From positions 36,280 through 100,279 of the forward strand of contig JAUWGP010000005.1 in the NCBI GenBank assembly GCA_030606335.1: 64,000 nucleotides of DNA. Reading direction: 5' to 3'. Below the pieces are notes generated by a model that saw only the letters and a list, made by a program, of their open reading frames with translations, was not told where the DNA came from and made no database searches. The position numbers were made by a program, and so were the translations under genes. Source of the stretch: Caldifarciminota bacterium. GTDB lineage: Bacteria; Hydrothermota; UBA3073. This document shows, piece after piece, positions 43,635 to 52,392 of this stretch; the first letter of the stretch is position 1, and each line of letters starts with the position of its first letter.

Positions 43635-44885
43635 TCATTTCTCTACTACCTTGGCAGTAAATTCCCCTTCACAGACAACAACATCATTGACATAGGCTTT
43701 TCCTTGCATAATAAATAGACCTTCTTTGTGCTTTATCAGTTTGAGTTCATTTCGTAGGGTATCTCCAGGGAATACAGGCTTTCTAAATTTTACCTTATCT
43801 ATTTTCAAGAAATAGACTACATATTTTTTTGGCTCGTCTACCTTCTTTAACATAAGAAATCCACCTACCTGAGCTAATGATTCCACAATAAGCACTCCTG
43901 GCATTATGGGATGTCCTGGGAAATGACCCTGAAAGAAAGGTTCATTTATTGTTACATTTTTAATTCCCACAACCTTCTCATCTGTGAGTTCTACTATTTT
44001 ATCCACCAATAACATTGGATACCTATGTGGCAGTATATTCTGTATATCTTTTATATCAAACACAGTTACCTCCAATTGACTTTTTAAAAGTTTTGTGAAA
44101 TTTATATTTGCTACATGACCAGATTTAAAAGCAAATATATTAGCGTTTATATGACATCCAAGGAGTGATAGGTCACCAATCAAGTCAAGTATCTTATGTC
44201 TTACAAACTCATCAGGAAATCTTAAAGAAGTTTTATTTATCAAACCATTTTCTCCTATTACCAGTACGTTGTCAAGACTACCACCCTTACCTAATCCTCT
44301 TTTCCATATTTCTTCTATCCACCGGTAAAAAGTATGTGTTCTTGCCGGTGCAATTTCCTTCTCAAATACCTCTGGTGTAATTGTAAATGACCTGAATTGA
44401 GGTGGGGGGTAATCGCGTTCATAATCGATATAAAAGGAGATGCGGAGATTTTTATTGGGAAGTGCAATTATTTCTCTTTTTTCGTCCCTATATTCGACTG
44501 TTTGCTTTATATTTTTTATTTCTCTTTCTTTGTCAAGCTCGATTATCCCAGCATCTTTTATCAGCTCAACAAATCCAAGTGCGCTGCCATCAAGTGCTGG
44601 TATCTCATCTCCAGTAATTTCACATATACAATTGTTAACACCCGTTCCATAAAATGCAGCAAGAATATGTTCAACAGTATGTACACTTTCACCATCTTTT
44701 CTTAAAATAGTACTACCATGGTTTGACTCAGAATTTATAATGTCTGCTTTGATTCTCACCCCGTTTTTTAGAAACACTATCCCATTATCCGAAGGTGCTG
44801 GTAGGAGAGAGAGTTTAGCAAAGGTTCCAGTATGTATACCAATTCCCTCTGTAGATATCTTCCTTTTTATAGTTCGCTGTTTCAT
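43635..44885 (-). CDS. lpxC/fabZ: LpxC-FabZ fusion: UDP-3-O-acyl-GlcNAc deacetylase / 3-hydroxyacyl-ACP dehydratase
   Basis: The N-terminal LpxC part (about 1-275) performs the committed step of lipid A synthesis. The zinc-site HTVEHILAAF and VRHKILDLIGDLSLLG are present. The C-terminal FabZ part (about 280-416) dehydrates 3-hydroxyacyl-ACP, with LPHRYPMLLVDKI, the catalytic His of FFQGHFPGHPIMPG and the Glu of VESLAQ. The fusion is known from Bacteroidota and relatives and links fatty-acid and lipid A flux. ATG at 44885 gives the family start MKQRTIKRKIS; an upstream TTG is inside repeat DNA. A T-rich tract precedes it. Confidence 0.95.
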   Translation of the reverse strand: MKQRTIKRKISTEGIGIHTGTFAKLSLLPAPSDNGIVFLKNGVRIKADIINSESNHGSTILRKDGESVHTVEHILAAFYGTGVNNCICEITGDEIPALDGSALGFVELIKDAGIIELDKEREIKNIKQTVEYRDEKREIIALPNKNLRISFYIDYERDYPPPQFRSFTITPEVFEKEIAPARTHTFYRWIEEIWKRGLGKGGSLDNVLVIGENGLINKTSLRFPDEFVRHKILDLIGDLSLLGCHINANIFAFKSGHVANINFTKLLKSQLEVTVFDIKDIQNILPHRYPMLLVDKIVELTDEKVVGIKNVTINEPFFQGHFPGHPIMPGVLIVESLAQVGGFLMLKKVDEPKKYVVYFLKIDKVKFRKPVFPGDTLRNELKLIKHKEGLFIMQGKAYVNDVVVCEGEFTAKVVEK

Positions 44886-44940
44886 TTGGTTAAAAGGACA
44901 AGTCAAAAGTCAAATGGCAAAAGTAAAAAGTAAATCGTTT

Positions 44941-44973
44941 ACCCTATGAAATGAGCATCTATTTCATTAGGGT
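44941..44973. repeat. 33-bp palindromic element copy
   Basis: ACCCTATGAAATGAGCATCT...ATTTCATTAGGGT, opposite in inner orientation to the copy at 11518. It lies between lpxC-fabZ and a heptamer array. Confidence 0.8.
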
Positions 44974-44986
44974 CAATAGTCAATCA

Positions 44987-45077
44987 ACATTAAACATAAA
45001 ACATTTAACATAAAACATTTAACATTTAACATTTAACATTTCACATTCAACATTTCACATTCAACATTCAACATTTC
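44987..45077 (-). repeat. Thirteen-unit heptamer array overlapping the scpA 3' end
   Basis: On the plus strand: ACATTAA, ACATAAA, ACATTTA and so on, ending ACATTTC: thirteen units without a register break. On the coding (minus) strand the units read TTAATGT/GAAATGT, so the sense matches scpA. The scpA stop codon and last residues (KHVKC) lie in it. Confidence 0.95.
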
Positions 45078-45754
45078 ACATGTTTCCACACTACCCATAT
45101 AGCACCAAAGGCTCTTCGCTGTAAAAGTTTAATTTTGGTTTGTTTGCATAACTCAAGTACTATTATAAATGTTATAATTACCTTAAGTAGTGAGTTTTCT
45201 CTTTCAAGTATGGTTCTCAAATTCAATCTACCACTTTCCTTTATCTCTTTCTCAATTTCTCTGCGTTTTGCTTTTATATCAATCTCCTCTTTCTGCCATT
45301 CTATATTGGGTTTTTCCTTGTATCTTGCAATAACCTCATCAGCAAGTTTATAGAGAGCATCTGGGTTAATCGATTCAAGCATATTTTCTTGAGAAATAAG
45401 CGGTCTTGAGAATAATCTGGAGGCATATATTTCTTTTTCTCTTAATTCATCTCTTAAACTATAGACCCAGTCACTGTCAACTTCTTCATCACTATCTCTT
45501 TGAATCTCATCGGATTCGTCTCTTTCATCAACAGTTGGTAGGAGTGTTAGTAGTTTTATTGACATGAGAATGGTTACAGTATTGAATAGAGTAAAAAAAT
45601 TATCAAGGCTCTCTCTATCCTCAATAGCTTCAATCCATTTCTGTATAAGTATAGCAATGGATATTGAGTGTATATCCACCTCGTCGTTCTTTACAAGAGT
45701 AACCAGTTCATCTGGTGATATTGACTGCATTGTTATGTTGATGTTCTCAGTCAT
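45068..45754 (-). CDS. scpA: Segregation and condensation protein A (kleisin)
   Basis: The kleisin that bridges SMC heads in bacterial condensin. The N-terminal helical domain resembles ScpA, with VDIHSISIAILIQKWIEAI and SLDNFFTLFNTVTILMSIKLLTLLP. A charged middle (ERDESDEIQRD) follows, then a C-terminal winged helix (SLLKVIITFIIVLELCKQTKIKLLQ). Length (228 aa) is near normal. The start codon abuts a five-unit nonamer array with no Shine-Dalgarno. The last five residues derive from a heptamer array. scpB and smc are not in the window; parB at 23295 would recruit the complex. Confidence 0.88.
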   Translation of the reverse strand: MTENINITMQSISPDELVTLVKNDEVDIHSISIAILIQKWIEAIEDRESLDNFFTLFNTVTILMSIKLLTLLPTVDERDESDEIQRDSDEEVDSDWVYSLRDELREKEIYASRLFSRPLISQENMLESINPDALYKLADEVIARYKEKPNIEWQKEEIDIKAKRREIEKEIKESGRLNLRTILERENSLLKVIITFIIVLELCKQTKIKLLQRRAFGAIWVVWKHVKC

Positions 45755-45799
45755 CTTTTGGTTTATCTAGTTTATTTAGTCTATCTGGTTTATTTAGTT
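45755..45799 (-). repeat. Nonamer leader array directly before scpA ATG
   Basis: On the minus strand five 9-bp units (AACTAAATA, AACCAGATA, GACTAAATA, AACTAGATA, AACCAAAAG) end exactly at the ATG. Confidence 0.9.
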
Positions 45800-45823
45800 T
45801 ACTACTGCCTACTTTTCCTTTCA

Positions 45824-45865
45824 ACATTTAACATTTAACATTAAACATCTAACATTTCACATTTC
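45824..45865 (-). repeat. Heptamer array overlapping the hldA 3' end
   Basis: Six units on the plus strand (ACATTTA, ACATTTA, ACATTAA, ACATCTA, ACATTTC, ACATTTC). The stop codon and the last Glu-Met codons of the kinase lie inside it. Confidence 0.9.
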
Positions 45866-46819
45866 ACTCACTGCTGCTATTAGTTCCTCTTTGTTCACGG
45901 GAACCACACCTACTTTGCCGACCTCTATGCCAGCAGCATAGTTTGCAATTAGTGCGGATTCGTAGATGTTTGCACCTGATACAAGTGAAAGAGTCAACGC
46001 AGAAATGACTGTATCTCCTGCACCAGCAGTATCATGAACCTCAGTCATAGCCTTATGGGGTATTTGCCACTTACCCTTATCCCCAATTACAAACATGCCA
46101 TCACCACCAAGAGTGAGAACAAGGTTCTTACAATTAAGGGTTTCTTTTATCTTATTTGCAGTATCTTCAAGATTATTATAGGAGAGTTTTACTCCCATAG
46201 CTCTTTCTAACTCTCGTTTGTTTGGTTTGAAAACTGTTACGTTATTGTAGTAAAGAAAATTGTCAAATTTTGGATCCGCAGTTATTATGTGATCCTTAAA
46301 GGTATTTATTATTTCTGCAATAAATTGTTTATTAAAGAGACCCTTATCGTAATCCTCAATGAGTACAGCATCTACACTATTTACCCTATTCTTAATAAAT
46401 TCTAAAAGGAACTTTTTGATGGAGTTATCTACCTTATTTCTGTCTTCTCTGTCAAATCTTACAAGCTGTTGGTCAGCTGCAATAATCCTGGTCTTACGGG
46501 TTGTAAGGCGATTATCTATAGAAACAAGACCAGTTCCGTCAATCCCAAGCTCAACAAGAGTCTTTTTCAATATATTTCCCGCAGGATCTTTGCCTATGGT
46601 ACCAGCAAGAATCGGGGTTCCGCCCATAGATAGTATATTATTCGCTACATTTGCTGCACCTCCAGGACTGGTAGATTCCCTTTCAATATCTACAAGAGGT
46701 ACTGGTGCCTCTGGAGATATTCTATCTACTCGCCCCCATAGGTACTCATCAAGCATGATATCACCAATTACGAGTATCTTTTTATCCTTGAAGTTATCAA
46801 TATAGTTTTTGAGATTCAT
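45857..46819 (-). CDS. hldA: D-glycero-beta-D-manno-heptose 7-phosphate kinase (RfaE domain I type)
   Basis: A PfkB-family sugar kinase of 320 residues making heptose 1,7-bisphosphate for the LPS inner core. Signatures: LVIGDIMLDEYLWGRVDRISPEAPVP (the RfaE-type N-terminus), STSPGGAANVANN, and the anion hole with the catalytic Asp DTAGAGDTV. The adenylyltransferase domain that follows in bifunctional HldE is absent, so a separate hldC-type gene is expected elsewhere. GGAGAGG precedes the ATG, behind a seven-unit nonamer array. This supports a heptose-containing LPS. Confidence 0.9.
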   Translation of the reverse strand: MNLKNYIDNFKDKKILVIGDIMLDEYLWGRVDRISPEAPVPLVDIERESTSPGGAANVANNILSMGGTPILAGTIGKDPAGNILKKTLVELGIDGTGLVSIDNRLTTRKTRIIAADQQLVRFDREDRNKVDNSIKKFLLEFIKNRVNSVDAVLIEDYDKGLFNKQFIAEIINTFKDHIITADPKFDNFLYYNNVTVFKPNKRELERAMGVKLSYNNLEDTANKIKETLNCKNLVLTLGGDGMFVIGDKGKWQIPHKAMTEVHDTAGAGDTVISALTLSLVSGANIYESALIANYAAGIEVGKVGVVPVNKEELIAAVSEM

Positions 46820-46831
46820 ACTACCTCTCCT

Positions 46832-46894
46832 ATACGGTTTATTGAGTTTACCCGGTTTACTCAGTTTATTGAGTTTACCCAGTTTATTGGGTTT
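46832..46894 (-). repeat. Nonamer leader array of hldA
   Basis: Seven exact-register 9-bp units. On the minus strand: AAACCCAAT, AAACTGGGT, AAACTCAAT, AAACTGAGT, AAACCGGGT, AAACTCAAT, AAACCGTAT. They are followed by AGGAGAGG and the ATG. Confidence 0.92.
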
Positions 46895-47069
46895 GTTTAA
46901 CCCCGATGGAATGCTCTCTACGCCATACGCTTTCCCATTCCATACTTATCAGTTAACCCCTTCAACTAATTAACTTTTCAACTAATCAACTCTTGTCCCA
47001 TTTCACATTACTATCGCAACGAGGACATTGCTCCTACCATCACCTAACAATTGTAACCAAAGTCGTTAA

Positions 47070-47132
47070 ACATTTAACATTCAACATTAAACATGTAACA
47101 TTTCACATCTAACATTCAACATCTAACATTCC
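47070..47132 (-). repeat. Nine-unit heptamer array
   Basis: On the plus strand: ACATTTA, ACATTCA, ACATTAA, ACATGTA, ACATTTC, ACATCTA, ACATTCA, ACATCTA, ACATTCC. The coding-strand sense (AATGT) matches both flanking minus-strand genes. Confidence 0.92.
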
Positions 47133-47142
47133 ACCTCTGTAC

Positions 47143-47616
47143 TTAAAGATTAATAACCTCAGTTTGCATAGTCTCTAAATCCAGTATAACTATTGTTGAC
47201 TTACCAAGCCATCCTGAAGCATCACCTGGATTAATAATTATTGGGTGTCCTTCCTGTATATCAAGAAGGTGTGTATGACCATAAACTACCAGGTCGAAAT
47301 CCTTTAGATAAGAGATAAAGAGAGGTTCATGCATAATCACAGCATTTTTATTTCCTATAATGAGTTCACGCGGGGAGTTGTAAATCTCGAATCCAAATTT
47401 TTCTGCGATTTGTTTCAATGTGAGTGTATCTCCATCGTTATTCCCGTATACTCCTATTAATTTTGCATGTAATTTACTAAACCTCTTCAAAGCAAAGGGT
47501 GATATAAAATCACCTGCATGTAGTATTAATTCTACCCCTTTTTGGTTAAATATATTAATACTCTTATCTATTTTATCGAGCCTATCGTGCGTGTCAGATA
47601 TAATTCCGATCTTCAT
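47143..47616 (-). CDS. YfcE/MJ0936-type metallophosphodiesterase
   Basis: A 157-residue calcineurin-like phosphoesterase. All metal-binding motifs are present in order: GIISDTHDR, HAGDFIS, GNNDG, IMHEP and YGHTHLLD. Relatives hydrolyse model phosphodiesters with two Mn or Ni ions; the cellular substrate is not known. The leader is a six-unit nonamer array ending 4 nt before ATG, with no Shine-Dalgarno sequence. It is flanked by minus-strand LPS and tRNA-modification genes with no obvious functional link. Confidence 0.93.
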   Translation of the reverse strand: MKIGIISDTHDRLDKIDKSINIFNQKGVELILHAGDFISPFALKRFSKLHAKLIGVYGNNDGDTLTLKQIAEKFGFEIYNSPRELIIGNKNAVIMHEPLFISYLKDFDLVVYGHTHLLDIQEGHPIIINPGDASGWLGKSTIVILDLETMQTEVINL

Positions 47617-47620
47617 AATT

Positions 47621-47674
47621 GACTATTTGGTTTGTTTGGTCTATTGGGTTTTTTGAGTTCATTGGGTTCATTGG
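47621..47674 (-). repeat. Nonamer leader array of the phosphodiesterase gene
   Basis: Six 9-bp units. On the minus strand: CCAATGAAC, CCAATGAAC, TCAAAAAAC, CCAATAGAC, CAAACAAAC, CAAATAGTC, then AATT and ATG. Each unit is a frame of the AACCCAATG consensus. Confidence 0.88.
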
Positions 47675-47792
47675 GTCCCAGTGAAATATGCTACGCATTT
47701 CACGGGATAAATTTTTTGAGTTTTTTGAGTTATAGGGTTACTGAGATATCATAAATTTGAAATTGGAAATTCATAATCCGAAATCCGCAATG

Positions 47793-47862
47793 ACATTAAA
47801 CATTTAACATTACACATTCAACATCTAACATTCAACATTCAACATTTCACATCCAACATTAG
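47793..47862 (-). repeat. Ten-unit heptamer array
   Basis: On the plus strand: ACATTAA, ACATTTA, ACATTAC, ACATTCA, ACATCTA, ACATTCA, ACATTCA, ACATTTC, ACATCCA, ACATTAG. The sense matches the flanking minus-strand genes. It lies just after the mtaB stop codon, beyond a short octamer tract. Confidence 0.92.
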
Positions 47863-47879
47863 ACCAATCAACTAATCAA

Positions 47880-49097
47880 CTAATTAACTTTAATTCCCAA
47901 CGTCCTTTCAGCTTCAATCTTTTCGATTCTCACCTTAGTGAATTTACCCATAAGATTAGCGGGTCCTTTAAATAAGACCTTTATATAGTTGTTAGTAGTT
48001 CCTACAAGGAATTCCTCCAATCTTCTATTCTCAACTAATACTTTCATTTCTCTTCCTATGAACTTCTTGCGGAAATTGTAAAATTTCTGCTTGCCAAGTT
48101 CTCGAATTATTCTGCTCCTTTCTTTTACTATCTCTGCACGTGGTTTATCTGGCATGTTGAATGCCTTTGTAAATTTCCTTGCAGAGAATCTGAATACATG
48201 AAAATAAGAAAGAGGTAATTCATTAAGGAGTGTTCTTGTCTCATCAAACTCTTTCTCACCCTCCCCTGGAAACCCACATATTATATCTGTACCTATACTC
48301 ATATCTCTAATATTGTCTTTTAATATGTTTATCATCTTTCTTTCGTCAAGTCTTGTATAATTTCTGCCCATTAGCTTGAGGATTTTATTGCATCCTGATT
48401 GAAGGGATATGTGTAACCATCTATAGAATCTGTTTTCTTTACTTACAAAGTCAATAAACGAAGAGGTGATTGTTTCCGGTTCAATAGAAGAAATTCCAAG
48501 AAGCTCTACTCCATCAATGTCAAGAATGGATTCAAGCAACGATATAAGATCTGAGCCATTATAGCTATATCTACCAATATTTATTCCAGTAAGTATGAAT
48601 ACACGGTAACCAGTTGATAAAAGAGCTCGTATTTCTTTCTCGATATCTTCTTTAGGTCGTGATGTGGGATTTCCTCTAAGATAAGGTATTATACAATAGG
48701 AACAGAACCTGTCACATCCATTTTGAATGGAGATGAATGCCTTTGTATGGTTGGCAAATTTAGTTATATACTTATTACTCTGAAGTGTAAATTCCCTTGT
48801 GATATCATCCCTTGATGGTAGTATTTCAATTTTAGGATCTATTTTTGGATTATTCCTGGCATAGCATCCAGTCATAATTATTCTTGAACAGGGATTTTCT
48901 CTGAGTAATCTATTTAGTAGATTTCTTGCCTGTCTCTCTGCACTGTTTGTTACTGAACAGGTATTAACAATGATACACTCCGGATTATTATCTTTAGATA
49001 CAACATGCCATCCAGAGGATTCAAAATCCTCTCTTATTATTTCAGTGTCGTACTGGTTCTGTCTACAACCAAGTGTGTAAAGGTTTACTCTATCCAT
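47880..49097 (-). CDS. mtaB: tRNA ct6A/t6A37 methylthiotransferase
   Basis: A radical-SAM enzyme that adds a methylthio group to N6-threonylcarbamoyladenosine at position 37 of ANN-decoding tRNAs. The N-terminal UPF0004 domain has three cluster cysteines (TLGCRQNQYDTE, VNTCSVTNSAERQARN, MTGCYA). The radical-SAM motif is GCDRFCSYCIIPYLRG, and a TRAM-like C-terminal part follows. The LGCRQNQYD start favours MtaB over MiaB or RimO. Length (405 aa) is at the short end of normal. The last codons and stop (GTTAATTAG) fall in an octamer-type repeat. Confidence 0.93.
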   Translation of the reverse strand: MDRVNLYTLGCRQNQYDTEIIREDFESSGWHVVSKDNNPECIIVNTCSVTNSAERQARNLLNRLLRENPCSRIIMTGCYARNNPKIDPKIEILPSRDDITREFTLQSNKYITKFANHTKAFISIQNGCDRFCSYCIIPYLRGNPTSRPKEDIEKEIRALLSTGYRVFILTGINIGRYSYNGSDLISLLESILDIDGVELLGISSIEPETITSSFIDFVSKENRFYRWLHISLQSGCNKILKLMGRNYTRLDERKMINILKDNIRDMSIGTDIICGFPGEGEKEFDETRTLLNELPLSYFHVFRFSARKFTKAFNMPDKPRAEIVKERSRIIRELGKQKFYNFRKKFIGREMKVLVENRRLEEFLVGTTNNYIKVLFKGPANLMGKFTKVRIEKIEAERTLGIKVN

Positions 49098-49421
49098 GTG
49101 CCTTTAATTGATAATTAGATGTTATCCCAAAACCTTGATCTTCTATGCATTACCAAGGTACTGCACTCCAGATACAAGTTCTATTGGAGTGCAGTAGCTT
49201 GCTACTGCTAAGTTATATGAGGATGGTAGACTTTTTTATCCCATCATCGTTCGCTCTGCAACATGCAACTTTAATTTTATTACTTCACTTTAGGACAATT
49301 TTGATAATAAAAAACACCTCACGCAGATTTGGCAATGACAAACTATTACCCGACTAATTTGTCTATTCGTGGACAGGTGCAGTTAATTTTGGTATCTAAT
49401 ATTTGATATTTAATTTTTAGG
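49098..49421. repeat. Gap with overlapping perfect inverted repeats
   Basis: ACTGCACTCCA (49160-49170) pairs with TGGAGTGCAGT (49185-49195); GCAGTAGC-TT-GCTACTGC (49191-49208) overlaps the second arm. A TCTAATATTTGATATTTAAT tract is at 49392-49414. No gene or promoter is visible. Confidence 0.75.
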
Positions 49422-49985
49422 TTATATGTTACACCACCTTACCAATACATCAGTTTCTAAATTTATCTTACTTCCAACTCGCCAGTACTTTATGTTGGTA
49501 TTATTTTCTGTGAAGGGAGTTATGCCTATCCTTATAATGTTTTTATTCAGCGTTTGGATAGTGAGACTTATTCCATCCAGTGCAACACTACACTTCTCTA
49601 CCGCAAATTTTACGAACTCAACAGGGATAAATAGCTCAATGATATTATTCCTTTTAGCCGTTAACTTTGCAAGACCATCTATATGCCCATAAATAATATG
49701 ACCGCCTAATCTGTCTATCAGTCTAAGTGCTCTTTCAAGATTCACATAATCACCTTTACGTAGGAGACCGAGATTGGTAGCTTTCAGGGTTGCATTCATA
49801 ATAAGTGTAGAGAATGTATCTCCATGCACCTTATTCAATGTCAGACATACCCCGTTTACTGCTATACTTTCTCCAACTTTTGAACCGTTTGTGACTTTTG
49901 GTGCTTGTATTTGCATAAGAATACCATCACTCTGACGTGTGATATTTCCTATCCTACCCAGCTCTTCTATAATACCTGTAAACAT
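49422..49985 (-). CDS. ribE: Riboflavin synthase alpha chain
   Basis: Dismutates two 6,7-dimethyl-8-ribityllumazines to riboflavin. It shows the expected two lumazine-binding repeats. The first starts MFTGIIEELG and has GESIAVNGVCLT; the second starts after GGHIIYGHIDG and has VALDGISLTI. The end (NIKYWRVGSKINLETDVL) matches family members. Length (187 aa) is slightly short. No Shine-Dalgarno sequence is evident. ribD is 19 kb away; the lumazine synthase and ribBA genes are not in the window. Confidence 0.95.
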   Translation of the reverse strand: MFTGIIEELGRIGNITRQSDGILMQIQAPKVTNGSKVGESIAVNGVCLTLNKVHGDTFSTLIMNATLKATNLGLLRKGDYVNLERALRLIDRLGGHIIYGHIDGLAKLTAKRNNIIELFIPVEFVKFAVEKCSVALDGISLTIQTLNKNIIRIGITPFTENNTNIKYWRVGSKINLETDVLVRWCNI

Positions 49986-50110
49986 AAAAATCTGTTGACA
50001 GATGGGTTGTTCAATTATACAATCCTGCCGAAGGCAAGCAAGTCACGTTCAAGTCCCTGTTAAGTTAAAAGTCATTTGTTATTAATGAAATCTAAAATCG
50101 TCAATCGTTT

Positions 50111-50143
50111 ACCCTGTGAAATGAGTATCTATTTCATCAGGGT
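50111..50143. repeat. 33-bp palindromic element copy
   Basis: ACCCTGTGAAATGAGTATCT...ATTTCATCAGGGT, between ribE and ctpA. The flanks (AATCGTTT before, CAATTCAAAG after) also recur near 41400 and 41500. Confidence 0.8.
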
Positions 50144-50240
50144 CAATTCAAAGTCCCTGTTAAATTGTTTTTCTTATATAAAAAATAAGTGTAAAGTTTC
50201 TTTGCACTTTAACTCGATGGAATTTTATTACTTAGTATAA

Positions 50241-51767
50241 TTAGTGTTCATTGTTGGCATTATCTATTTCTGCAAAAAGTTCTTCAACTGTAGATACACT
50301 GAATAGAACCTCTTTCGCCTTTGCTACAAAGGTATCGTATACAAGATAGGATTCTTCATATCTCCCCGTGGTACCCCAGACTGATTCAGCTATTGACGCG
50401 CGGAGATATCGCTCAATGAAGGGAATTGCTTCGTCCCAATCCTGGTCAGATATCTCAAGTTCTTTCTCCTCCTCCAAATACGTTTTGAATTCATCATATA
50501 CCTCTTCTTTAAGTGTGAAGTTTCGTTTAAGTTCAGGATTGAGTCTTGTGAAGTGTGCAGCGAAACTTAAGAATCCTCCCTTCCTCCATATCTGCCAAAC
50601 GAGTTGGGGCGTCTTTTCTGGTTTAACATATATATCAGGAAATATACCTCCCCCACCATAGAGCGTTCTGATAGGTTCTCTTAGTGTTTTAAATTCATTT
50701 TCGTCTGTAGTAGGATTTTTGAGTAGAAATCTAAGGGTGTCTGATTTATGTATACACCTCCCAGAGGGTGTATAGTACCTTGCTGTAGTAAGTTTAAGTG
50801 CTTCAGTAGCACTCAGAGGAACTATAGTTTGAACTGAACCCTTACCAAATGTTGTATCACCTATTATGATTCCTCTTGACCAGTCCTGGACAGCTCCCGC
50901 AACAATCTCAGATGCTGATGCGCTTGCTCCATTAACAAGAATAACAAGTGGGTACCTTCCATAGTGTGCCTTGTTTATGGCTCTGTATTCTCTATTCGCA
51001 TTAGGCATTCTTCCCTTTGTGCTGACTATAAGGCTGTCTTTGCCTATAAATAGGTCGCTAACTTTCACAGCTTCGTTTAAAAGTCCACCAGGATTGTTGG
51101 TAAGATCAAGTATGAATTTGATAGCTCCCATGTCGTGAAGTTCATCAAGCGCATTCCTAACCTCTACTACTGCACCATTTGAGAAGTTTACTAATTTAAT
51201 ATACCCTATATTCTCAGTTAAAAGTCCATAGTATGGTACGTCCATTATCTCTATTGTTGCTCGTTCAATTGTATAGTCGGTTTCTTCCATTCCCTCTCTT
51301 GCTATTGTTATGGTAACTATCGTTCCAGGTGTTCCCCTTAATTTTTTAACAGCCTTATCAGTTGTTATACCTCTCGTCGATTCTCCCTCGATCTTCGATA
51401 TAATATCTCCAGGACGCAAACCTGCTCTGTAGGCAGGTGTTCCCTCAATAGGTGCAATTATTGTTAACCAACCATTCCTTATACTTATCTGAATCCCAAG
51501 TCCACCAAATTTACCCTGTGTCTTTACCTGTAAATCGCGGTAGTCATCTTCTTCAAGATAGGATGAGTGGGGATCAAGGGAATACAACATCCCGCTAATA
51601 GCCTTTTTAATCAGGGCAGAAAGATCAATCTCTTCAACATATCTATCCCTTACTATCCTTAAAATATTACTAAACATATTAAGGTTGTAAGATATATTCT
51701 CTGCCGCACCGATTAAAAGAACTACAATTATTCCCAGACAAATGAATAGTGCAACCCTTCTCTTCAT
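50241..51767 (-). CDS. ctpA: S41-family C-terminal processing protease
   Basis: A periplasmic serine protease with an N-terminal signal anchor (about 3-22), a PDZ domain (about 80-160, FGGLGIQISIRNG and GLRPGDIISKIEG) and the S41 catalytic domain. The nucleophile Ser is in NGASASASEIVAGA and the general-base Lys in GDTTFGKGSVQT. A C-terminal extension of about 130 residues follows. CtpA-type enzymes trim C-termini of periplasmic proteins and cell-wall hydrolases. The ATG at 51767 is chosen because GGGGGG lies 4 nt upstream. The promoter is at 51991-52019. Confidence 0.94.
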   Translation of the reverse strand: MKRRVALFICLGIIVVLLIGAAENISYNLNMFSNILRIVRDRYVEEIDLSALIKKAISGMLYSLDPHSSYLEEDDYRDLQVKTQGKFGGLGIQISIRNGWLTIIAPIEGTPAYRAGLRPGDIISKIEGESTRGITTDKAVKKLRGTPGTIVTITIAREGMEETDYTIERATIEIMDVPYYGLLTENIGYIKLVNFSNGAVVEVRNALDELHDMGAIKFILDLTNNPGGLLNEAVKVSDLFIGKDSLIVSTKGRMPNANREYRAINKAHYGRYPLVILVNGASASASEIVAGAVQDWSRGIIIGDTTFGKGSVQTIVPLSATEALKLTTARYYTPSGRCIHKSDTLRFLLKNPTTDENEFKTLREPIRTLYGGGGIFPDIYVKPEKTPQLVWQIWRKGGFLSFAAHFTRLNPELKRNFTLKEEVYDEFKTYLEEEKELEISDQDWDEAIPFIERYLRASIAESVWGTTGRYEESYLVYDTFVAKAKEVLFSVSTVEELFAEIDNANNEH

Positions 51768-51990
51768 GTATCCCCCCAAAAATTAATTTAAAATGTTAAC
51801 CAATATGACTACAGAAAACAAGATAAATTCATTAGCTCTTTATGAAAAGATTGAAATCTATAGGTCTAATATTAACATTTAAGTATATGATTTCTGGGAT
51901 AAGATTTAGTAAAAAATAAGGAGCTAACAAACCTCTACATCCTCTCTGCCTAATAATAGGTAGGTGGAGTTAATATAAGAACTACATAGG

Positions 51991-52019
51991 ATTATACCAT
52001 AAAAACACTTGATTGTCAA
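51991..52019 (-). promoter_or_regulatory. Promoter of ctpA
   Basis: On the minus strand: TTGACA (complement of 52014-52019), a 17-bp spacer and TATAAT (complement of 51991-51996). The leader to ctpA is about 215 nt. Confidence 0.8.
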
Positions 52020-52079
52020 GATGTTTTTTAGAGAGCTCTGAAAAACTACCTCTGAGCTCTCTTAATCGTTGTAATCAGA

Positions 52080-52110
52080 GATTTCTGGACTTTTTCAGAA
52101 ATCTTTTTTT
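52080..52110 (+). terminator. Hairpin with T-run between divergent promoters
   Basis: GATTTCTG, an 8-nt loop, CAGAAATC, then seven T residues: a rho-independent terminator shape reading rightward. No plus-strand gene precedes it, so it may insulate the clpC promoter or end an unseen short transcript. A second hairpin, AGAGAGCTC ... GAGCTCTCT, is at 52030-52062. Confidence 0.45.
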
Positions 52111-52133
52111 GTTTGGATATGGGAATGAAATAC

Positions 52134-52162
52134 TTGACTTTTTAGACAATTTGTGATATAAT
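52134..52162 (+). promoter_or_regulatory. Promoter of clpC with adjacent inverted repeat
   Basis: TTGACT at 52134-52139, a 17-bp spacer and TATAAT at 52157-52162. GGTCA-AA-TGACC (52170-52181) covers the expected start point and could be an operator. The leader to clpC would be about 550 nt, mostly repeats. Confidence 0.65.
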
Positions 52163-52356
52163 ATAATTGGGTCAAATGACCATTGCTTGTGACGATTGAC
52201 AATTGGGTGAATCGTAGAGCGTAATGCGTATGGCGTATAACGCAGAGCGTAAAGCGTAAAGTAAAGTATTATTGGTTATCAGTAATCTATGAAACGGAGA
52301 AACGGTGAAACGGAGAGGAGAATAGGTACTAAGCACTATGCAGTAAGCACTAAGTA

Positions 52357-52392
52357 AACTCAATAAACACAATGAACTCAACAAACTAAACA
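52357..52392 (+). repeat. Nonamer array in the clpC leader
   Basis: AACTCAATA, AACACAATG, AACTCAACA, AACTAAACA: four units in register, sense as clpC. It is the only nonamer array here that does not abut a start codon. Confidence 0.88.

Larger units (their letters stand above)
46820..47142. repeat. Gap of leader and tail arrays between yfcE-like gene and hldA
   Basis: A seven-unit nonamer array (46832-46894, leader of hldA), octamer-like words (46966-46990), and a nine-unit heptamer array at 47070-47132 just after the phosphodiesterase stop codon in its sense. No promoter of the TTGACA-17-TATAAT type is visible. Confidence 0.8.
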
